Positions 56,781 to 64,000 of a stretch of DNA of 64,000 nt are shown one piece after another; within the stretch, counting starts at the first letter, position 1; the number at the start of each line of letters is the position of its first letter. The notes beneath the pieces were generated by a model. That model saw nothing but the letters and a program-made list of their open reading frames with translations. It did not search any database and was not told the origin of the DNA. The translations under genes were made by a program, and so were the position numbers. Source of the stretch: Oopsacas minuta (Eukaryota; Porifera; Hexactinellida; Lyssacinosida; Leucopsacidae); assembly GCA_024704765.1 (NCBI GenBank), contig JAKMXF010000327.1:2099-66098 (forward strand), read 5' to 3'.

Positions 56781-57898
56781 TAAATCTGGAGCATTACCAA
56801 GAAATAGCTAAACACAGTAGAACCCGTATATAACAAACAGGCAGCCTAAAGGTACACAGTCTTGGTTTTAGGGTTAGAAATTTTTGCTGTGCGACTGTCG
56901 GATGACGTCCAAGTAAGGGGCGTACTGCGTATGATTGCTTTAACAGACCATACGCTCGTTGGTCTTATGCTTAGTTTTTGAGCCCCGACTTATAGGGAGA
57001 TGCCTGAATATCATGGATGAAGTGCAAGGTCCATACGTCTGCCCGTCAGACCGCGGGGACCTGCGAAAACTAGCAATCCTATTAATATGAGCACATATCC
57101 ACAACTGGGGTATGAAATTTTTCTAAAGTGAAATTTTCCACCTCTTTGGTGATTAATCATATTATCACACCTTTCTATGTAAATTCAAAAGCATCCTAGA
57201 GTTAAGTTTCAACATGTTCTCATGGGTAATTGAGAATGTAGATTCGAATTTTGACCTTCTCACTTTACATTTCTCAGGGAAATTTGAAGGTATTTCAGTC
57301 ATTCATAACAAAATACATACTAATGAACCTTTAGATCGTCGCTTCGCGAGGAAATCGGCTCATGCGCCTCGAGGTGTCCATTATTCTCCAAATTGACGGC
57401 CCATTTGAGTGTTATAATGTAAATAGGAAAATTATATCTAAGACCCTATATTTAGTGTATTTTAAAAACTTATTATATCAGTCTAGTGTATTTTGATTTT
57501 GATTAGTTTTCAAACAGGGTCCCACAAATAATGCTAGGACACTAGGGTCCTGAGAATAACTCCTCATGTAAATATACGTATATGTGCTATATATTATTGA
57601 ATTATTTTGTAAGATCAACTTCCTTTGAAGCGGTGAGAGCAAATATCTGTGTAAATTTTGAGATGTTGTTAATCTGTTTACTTTATATTCGTAAAAACAA
57701 CAATAAATTTACATATGATTAATCCAAAAGTGTGATAATCGGATTCAGCATGTTCGATATATTTTAGTGAAGTTTTATTGAATTCTATTTACTTCCTTGA
57801 TAAACACAATAAATATATAGTTATGCGACAGTTTCAAATGTGAATTGTTTAATATTATCTCTCGCTAAAATTTTAACTAAAATAATTATGACTCTTTA
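56781..57898. other. Intergenic with R1 repeat copy
   Basis: About 57655-57845 is an R1 copy (tgtaaattttgagatgttg, cggattcagcatgttcg, gaattctatttacttcc), lacking the CAAA tail. A GC hairpin (cgtcgcttcgcgag) lies near 57338. No gene is recognised. Confidence 0.6.
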
Positions 57899-59911
57899 TT
57901 AGGTTCCGTATTTCTCGCGGAATAGTTCGGATGGAAATTCTTTCTGTATCTCTTCCCATGGCCTCTCAACCAAGAGAGCTTCCTCTTCACTGATATGAAC
58001 TAGAGCTAGGATAGAATTGTACTGAGAGGAAATCTTGAAATTATCAGCATGGAAATGATATTGTATTCTTTCTTCTTCTGCAATTTTAATTCGTTTCTTA
58101 CTTCTTGTTTCCAATTCCCCAGACTCAGGAATATGTTCTAATCTAACTACACAGAGACCGTTATAACTGGATAGAATCAATCGGTTATCTCTTACGAAAG
58201 TAGCTGTAAGGTTTGTCAATTCTATTTGGTGAGATGTCAGAAGATCTTGACATCTAAAATCTTGAAATGATCTTGTCCATTCTGTGTGCTTTTGATTAAT
58301 ATAATCAAAGATGATAATTTCACTGTTACTATACGTGATTACGATATTTGTGATATTTGGAGCAAAGTCAATTGACACAATCTTTGAGCTGTGTGATGAG
58401 AGCTGAGTTATAATCTTGAAATTATCAATATCGTAAATATAAACGGCAGAATCTGAGGAGACACTTGCGAAATATTTCCCGCATTTAGATGGAGTTATCT
58501 TAACTACGGAGTACCCTACGTCAGCATGATGTAAATTAACATTTTTGGGTGAGGAGAGGCTAAAAATTGAAATTTCTCTAAGGTTGAAAACAGAAATTAC
58601 ATGATTTGAATGTTGAGAAAATGCTAAGATTTGAGAAGGGTGAGATGGTGCATGTTTTATCTGTTTTATTTTAGAGATACATTTATCATCTTGTTCGTTC
58701 CAATCCAGGTGATAAAATTTTGTAATTTTCCTATTCGACCAGCTGAGGAAATCTGCCTTAGAAGATATCGCACTCGTAATTAGACCGTCAGTACTATTCG
58801 TTTGTAACTCTAAAAGACAGTCAACATCTTTATTAGCAGATTTTGGATCTTTAGTCAAGCTCCAAACTTGCAGTTTGTTTGGCATTTGAAATAAAATTAC
58901 TTTTCTTTCAACTGCAACTTTAACCGTTTCACGTGAAGAGCTTATGAAGGGAAGTATCTGTTTTATTAACTTTTTTTGTTCAAACCTCTGCCAATTATGA
59001 ATAATGATTTTCGTATCCACACCCCCAGTTAAAATGAACTTATTTTCACAGGCTACAATTGACTTTACATCGTGGCTATGGAAACGGATAGAACCGGAAG
59101 GAATCCATTTCGAATTTCCATCCATCTCAATTCGTTTTAACTGAACTAATTTTGAGTCTACGCCACTCGCGAAAATAGTGTCCTCTTTTTCATTTACAAA
59201 AATAGCAAGAATATCTGCCAGTTCTTCATGCAGAGTATATTCTTGTTTCAGTGTACCGAATTTTCCATTCCAAAACTGAATTTTTCCCATAGAATTTCCA
59301 CTAATCAAAGTATGATCTATGAGAAACTTTATTTGCCATACAAATGTGTTTTGTTTGTTATGCTTATCAAGTGTTATTCTCTGTAAACATAAGCCATTAG
59401 AAAGAGAGAATGTAGCAATTGAAGAATTATCGAATCCACAAGCTAAGAGCTCTCCTACTGGGTGCCATGCTAATGAGAGTATTCTGCCAGTTTGTTTTTG
59501 TAAATCCTTCTGATATTCCAAATTATCATATTTCGTTTCATATATTTTTATAGCTCCATTCTCCAATCCAACTGCTAGTAGCCCCCCACATGAGGATTTC
59601 TCCATACACCAAATTGGTATGTCTAACATTGCTCTATTCTTCTCAGAAATATCACCGAAAATCCATTCAGAAATTATTCCATCTAGTCCAGCTGAAAATA
59701 ATCGATCTCCTCTACAAACCAAAGACCGTATCAATCTATCTTGACAGATTGGTGTTGAATTGAGAAATGAAAAAGTATCTAATTTGCTCTCCCAAAATTC
59801 AATCGATCCATTTGATCTAGCAACTGCTAAGAATTGAGATGAATTGTGCAAGCAAAGTTGCTCAATACCTGATGGTTGGTACTCTAGGAACGCTACACAA
59901 TGTAAATCCAT
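57899..59911 (-). CDS. UTP4: UTP4 (cirhin), small-subunit processome WD40 protein
   Basis: A single-exon, 670-residue protein, close to the human 686. Two consecutive beta-propellers of WD40 repeats fill it; the first includes FLAVARSNGSIEFWE, RLFSAGLDGIISEW, LLAVGLENGAIKIYE, ILSLAWHPVGELLACG and GKIQFWNGKFGTLKQ. These match cirhin in order, including the PSGI start (EYQPSGIEQLC). The C-terminal propeller includes GKYFASVSSDSAVYIYD and SHSSKIVSIDFAPN. UTP4 is part of the t-UTP subcomplex that joins rDNA transcription to 18S rRNA processing in the nucleolus. There is no internal disruption. Confidence 0.92.
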   Translation of the reverse strand: MDLHCVAFLEYQPSGIEQLCLHNSSQFLAVARSNGSIEFWESKLDTFSFLNSTPICQDRLIRSLVCRGDRLFSAGLDGIISEWIFGDISEKNRAMLDIPIWCMEKSSCGGLLAVGLENGAIKIYETKYDNLEYQKDLQKQTGRILSLAWHPVGELLACGFDNSSIATFSLSNGLCLQRITLDKHNKQNTFVWQIKFLIDHTLISGNSMGKIQFWNGKFGTLKQEYTLHEELADILAIFVNEKEDTIFASGVDSKLVQLKRIEMDGNSKWIPSGSIRFHSHDVKSIVACENKFILTGGVDTKIIIHNWQRFEQKKLIKQILPFISSSRETVKVAVERKVILFQMPNKLQVWSLTKDPKSANKDVDCLLELQTNSTDGLITSAISSKADFLSWSNRKITKFYHLDWNEQDDKCISKIKQIKHAPSHPSQILAFSQHSNHVISVFNLREISIFSLSSPKNVNLHHADVGYSVVKITPSKCGKYFASVSSDSAVYIYDIDNFKIITQLSSHSSKIVSIDFAPNITNIVITYSNSEIIIFDYINQKHTEWTRSFQDFRCQDLLTSHQIELTNLTATFVRDNRLILSSYNGLCVVRLEHIPESGELETRSKKRIKIAEEERIQYHFHADNFKISSQYNSILALVHISEEEALLVERPWEEIQKEFPSELFREKYGT

Positions 59912-60779
59912 TATTTAGAATGTTGAATATAATTGATAAGTAGATATTCTTCAAACAAGCTAACAGTGGCTACAATTACGCAAAGTAATGGGGGAATATG
60001 GTAGCAGTAATCAATAAAAAGTATAAACTAAGCTTGCCTTAATTCTTACTAAAGATTAGGTATTGCTAATCATAATCTCGGATTTTTAGCAAATGGCTAA
60101 AATTACTACGAATGATAATAGTAGGCATTATCTGAGCAGAGAGTAGTGTACGTATTACCTAATATGGATTGTAATAACATGAATGGGAAGTAAATTTGGG
60201 GTTGTAAGTAGTATATAGGGACGGAAACAGGAGAGGCCACCCCATCCACTCCAGTATAAAGTGTATTGGTCTTAAGGAATGTATTGAATGAGTATTTACA
60301 CACATATAAGCATAAAGTACTTTACATACATAGACAAACTCTGCTTAACAGTATTGGAGTACGGTACGGTACGGTATGGTATGGTATGTTGCTATTGTGG
60401 AAAATATAATATACTTTCCATATTTTCCATGAATTTTAATAGTGGTCTCTATTTAACAATACTTACATAGTACATATCAATCATTGCTTACGTTATAATA
60501 TAGAATGGACCCTAAAGTTACATTATCAATAGGCACCTTATATCAGGTTGACAAGATATTGCTTTGGGAGAGAGGGGTGCTTGGAATATACTAATATTCG
60601 CGAATAATATAGTTCGGATTGGGTTGGTTAGCATTGTTAAATAACTGCAAATAAAAGTTGGAAACGATTATGAAAATTTCGATAAAGAAACAAAAAAGTG
60701 AATAATTATTAGTTCAAATAAATCGAAAATGTTCAAAACAAAAATGATTAGAAAGCCAATAAAAGTCCAATCAAATATC
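59912..60779. other. Intergenic with (GGTAC/T)n
   Basis: Six pentanucleotide units (ggtac, ggtac, ggtat, ggtat, ggtat with an initial ggagtac) lie at about 60356-60388. No gene is seen. Confidence 0.5.
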
Positions 60780-61028
60780 TTATAAACGATGTTGGTATAT
60801 TGCTTTATCTTCCAAAGCTAGCTCTTCAATATAAGACTCATTTTCTTGTATCAGAAGCTCCCTCAGTTTGTTCCTCCGGGCTATAATCAGAAGCTTGTTA
60901 CTCTTTACCTTCTCTTCTGCCATTACGTCATTATGCCTCTTAATAACTTTAGCCATATAATCCCCATCACCTTCTATATTACCCTTAACAAAGTCTCCTC
61001 CGTTAATCAGGTTCTCTCTGGCAGACAT
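60780..61028 (-). CDS. Small coiled-coil protein, CFAP141-like
   Basis: An 82-residue single-exon helical protein. The second half (LLIIARRNKLRELLIQENES, YIEELALEDKAIYQHRL) resembles the C-terminus of CFAP141 (C1orf189), with the R-x2-L-x2-L-x3-E-x2-Y-x2-EL pattern. CFAP141 is a doublet-microtubule inner protein of motile cilia. The similarity is short, so alternatives cannot be excluded. If correct, the organism has motile cilia. Confidence 0.6.
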   Translation of the reverse strand: MSARENLINGGDFVKGNIEGDGDYMAKVIKRHNDVMAEEKVKSNKLLIIARRNKLRELLIQENESYIEELALEDKAIYQHRL

Positions 61029-61712
61029 AATTCTATTTTAAAATTTATGTAAAATAATATTAATACAGAACAGAATATAATCCTGATCCCTCCCAACTTT
61101 AATCAGAACCTGAATTGGCATAATAATTCATATAGTTTGGACAGATTACGGTTGGGAAGATTAAAGTGGGGCTGGGCTCGATCGGCTAGCATCTTTGGAA
61201 GGGTACATGCCCTTTCCCTAAGGGTAGCTGTCTACGGTACTGTCGGTACATGATACTATGTATGTAAATAAATGTGAATCAGCCTATGAATCATAATACC
61301 ATTGCATTTATGAAAATAAATATTGAGGTGATCAGCTTTCGATCTAATGGGATTTGACAGTATTTTTGTATACATGTAGTTGTAAATGTGAAAACAAGAT
61401 TCAGTAAAATTTTTCCAAAATATATTCGAAATATTAGCTTGTATAAATCAGAGTAATTATCTATTAATGGATTTAAGTGGGTAGAACCACAATACTAAAT
61501 GCCAATATATAAGTGAGTATCTATTGACTTGTTTCTAAGGCAGAAACAAACTGGAATTGAAGAAATTATTCGACACAAATCATTAAAAACATTCTAACAC
61601 ATAGAAACACCAAATATGATCCAATTAACTAAGATAAAATTATAATAATTGCTCTTTCAAAATGTATAAGCACTCGAGTAACTTATCAATACTAGCAGAT
61701 TACTGAATATAC
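61029..61712. other. Intergenic, no gene seen
   Basis: AT-rich. No repeat or frame is recognised. Confidence 0.4.
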
Positions 61713-62474
61713 TCAAGTCTTTTTCTTGGATTCAGCATCTTTCTTGTCACTTTTCCTATAATATATTATCTGTAATACTAAAGATAAATTGAGTAGAGCT
61801 GAAATAACGTATGTGAATAATGTGAGCATATCACTAGTCTCTTTAACAGTCGTAAACATCCTAATTATAGTACCGTTCAGCAGCAAGGCCACCATAATCA
61901 GAGACAGTTGTCCTGTCGATGAGTTAGAGTAGTTCTTCTGAATCTGTTTAAGCTTACCCAATATTGCCAATGGGATAACACAGGCCTGTAGATAGAAGTA
62001 CACTTGTGCGGGTAACTGATTAGAGAGGAGGAAAGAGAGACTTCCAACAAGGCAGAGAGGAAACAGAAATAGGTAGAGGTAATCACGAGCATAGGTGTAG
62101 CCAAGTAGTATTATAATAGCGTTTTGTAGTGTGAGGAACATACTCTCCCCCCAGGTGGTGAATGGGAACTCCTGATAAGCACTGTATCCCCAGGTGAAGA
62201 TGAAAGCAAGGAGCTCTGCATAAAGAGAGAAACTACTGAGACCCTCCGTACTGCCAGCTACAAGAATTGTTATAACCTGAGGTAACTTCACGAGACTAGA
62301 TCCTAGCACTACACAGATGCCTAGCAACTTAGATATTGCTAAGCTAGTACATTCTTGATCTGAATAGTCTCCTCGCTCTAGGAGAACTTGGGAGCAGTGA
62401 GGGCCAAGCTGTGAAGAAAAATAATCCTGCATTTGTATCTGTAAATCTAATACAAGAGTATATAGAGATACCAT
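61713..62474 (-). CDS. MPDU1: Mannose-P-dolichol utilization defect 1 protein (PQ-loop)
   Basis: A 253-residue, single-exon membrane protein; human MPDU1 is 247. Multiple hydrophobic segments are seen, with the first PQ-loop SSLVKLPQVITIL (PQ at 65-66) and the GSTEGLSSFSLYAEL block. The second loop carries LGKLKQIQKNYSNSSTGQLS, where the P of the PQ pair is replaced by K but TGQLS, a family hallmark, is retained. The C-terminus is a lysine-rich KKDAESKKKT, consistent with ER retrieval. MPDU1 is needed for use of dolichol-phosphate mannose and glucose in N-glycan and GPI assembly in the ER. Confidence 0.93.
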   Translation of the reverse strand: MVSLYTLVLDLQIQMQDYFSSQLGPHCSQVLLERGDYSDQECTSLAISKLLGICVVLGSSLVKLPQVITILVAGSTEGLSSFSLYAELLAFIFTWGYSAYQEFPFTTWGESMFLTLQNAIIILLGYTYARDYLYLFLFPLCLVGSLSFLLSNQLPAQVYFYLQACVIPLAILGKLKQIQKNYSNSSTGQLSLIMVALLLNGTIIRMFTTVKETSDMLTLFTYVISALLNLSLVLQIIYYRKSDKKDAESKKKT

Positions 62475-64000
62475 TAGTTGTAAAATGCAAATATGACAAC
62501 TGTTGATTTAACAAATCATATTCAAATGATTTGATTCTATCTCATCGGTACTTGTACGATGTAATTTTCTAATTTCCAAAATATATACATGTACACATCA
62601 AATCCACAACTCTGCTCCAAGGAAGGTCGCCAAACTTTCTAAAAACTTGAGAGAAACAGGTTATCACAAATATATTTTGAATAGCTATAGCAGGGTTTCC
62701 CTGATTATATAACCAAACTTTACCACACTGTAGCCAACGTATAATTCATTTTAGGTAAAATTGAACTGCGACGCCAAAATTAGAGACAAGCATATTAAAG
62801 TTAGGAACTAGAGTCTAGGTATGAAAATTGAGGCCCTAAGAAGCTCGATGAAACCCTGATAGCTGATACGAGCTCTAGAAAGGGGCTGTTCAAACGTTAT
62901 GTAGCCTAAAGGGGAGGGGGGGGTCAAATTTAGAGATATGTACATTAAATTTGAACGAGCCCTAATTTACTTTACATAGCATAATACAATTCGTATAATA
63001 GAAATCATTGAAGTATCAAACTTCAATGAAAATCTCAAAATTTTAAAAATTTGCAAAACCCAAATTTTAAAACATTATGATTCTGTTGTGAGAATCTTGA
63101 AGAATCTCACGATTTCAAAGTTGCAAGGTTGGAGCCATGACAATCGCCATCAAACCCGGAAATGCTTCAGACCGCAGATGGTATACCTAATATTTCACAT
63201 AGGTGCTCAATTCCTCGGTAGCCTTCATTGAATCTGATGACTGTGAAAGAAGAACACAACCTGGTTATATCCATGCCTATGGCATGAGTATTGGGTACCA
63301 TTAATAACAAGATATTATGAATTGACTCCTTTTTGTTAGATGTGCATCCACGAAATTTTCTAAATAGTTCAGGAGTATTATACCCAAACCTTTTGTAAAC
63401 TTTGGTATTAGATCAACTGCCTCAGGACAAGGTAGTTCAGATGATCAGGTAGTTTCATTAAGATAGCAGATTGGTACCTACACTTAATGTCTGAAGTTAA
63501 TTGAAGTATCTGTGATTAGATTCACAGATCTCATTAATAGCACCAAGATAGAGATATCATTTGTCGGAGTCAAGCTTAGTAGGAATGTACCCCTATTCCA
63601 TTGTACAGATAACCTGTAATAAGAAGTAATCTGACCACATATAGCCAAGCATAAGTGTGTAATCGATGCTGAAATTCATTGGATCTCAATCCTCTAGATA
63701 AGAAGCTCAGGTCACAAGATTCCCCTTTTATTTGGACAATTTTGAAATGAATTTCTTTTGCAGATAGCTCTTGTAAGCTTTATTGCTTCTTTTCAATGCT
63801 CTTGTAAGCTTTATTGGATTTAAAAACAATTTCGATGGCGCTGAATTCAAAATGGCTAACTTGTAATTATTAATTTATATTACTTGTGTATCAATTCTGA
63901 CTCCGAAGAAGTATAAATATTTGTATCAGTCGCTTACAGCTTTAGATCAGTAAAATGTCATCTAACCTCTGAATAGGAGGAGTAATATATACACCAGTTC
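62475..64000. other. Intergenic, no gene seen
   Basis: AT-rich. Short frames carry no recognised motif. A direct repeat (gctcttgtaagctttattg) occurs twice at about 63766-63814. Nothing else is supported. Confidence 0.4.

Overview
The window looks like nuclear DNA of a small invertebrate animal. It is AT-rich, its genes carry GT-AG introns, and it encodes a nuclear receptor (an animal-only family) together with survivin, IST1, RBM39, an RNF213-like protein and many Tc1/mariner-type transposons. The phylum cannot be fixed from sequence reading alone. The divergent nuclear receptor and the compact, mostly intronless genes would fit a reduced spiralian, but that is a guess.

Layout. 1-13.5 kb holds no recognisable host gene. 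It is built from degenerate ~20-bp repeats that reverse orientation at homologous points, a 1.1-kb foldback palindrome, two Tc1/mariner elements with perfect terminal inverted repeats and intact transposases (DD37E and DD37D types), and a pile of nested fragments (mariner, Tigger/pogo, foldback). Three single-N assembly gaps (11757, 13457, 19957) sit on or beside transposon ends. 14.8-16.3 kb is a nuclear receptor. 18.7-19.7 kb is a decayed non-LTR reverse transcriptase. 19.9-24.3 kb is the N-terminal part of an RNF213-like giant protein, cut by the gap at 19957 before its AAA+ and RING parts. 24.6-26.5 kb is a three-exon gene of unknown function with a C-terminal membrane segment. 26.5-36.9 kb is transposon-rich: a 2.3-kb element encoding an intact 563-residue DDE-like protein, a broken DD34D mariner and two overlapping long inverted-repeat pairs. 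37.0-42.7 kb is RBM39 in 13 exons, with two TA-flanked MITEs and a long (CAA)n tract in introns. 44.3-62.5 kb is a run of short intronless genes: SH3BGRL3-like (frameshifted), IST1, MYCBP, BIRC5/survivin, a SAMD15-like SAM protein, a divergent actin, UTP4, a CFAP141-like protein and MPDU1. A 1.2-kb palindrome carrying pseudogene pieces interrupts this run.

How the genes relate. They are unrelated housekeeping functions: splicing (RBM39), ESCRT-III (IST1), mitosis (survivin), rRNA processing (UTP4), glycosylation (MPDU1), possible cilia (CFAP141-like, SAMD15-like) and nuclear signalling. No pathway cluster is visible. All 13 host-type genes lie on the minus strand. Exon joins given here were read by eye from splice signals and frame continuity and are not transcript-verified.
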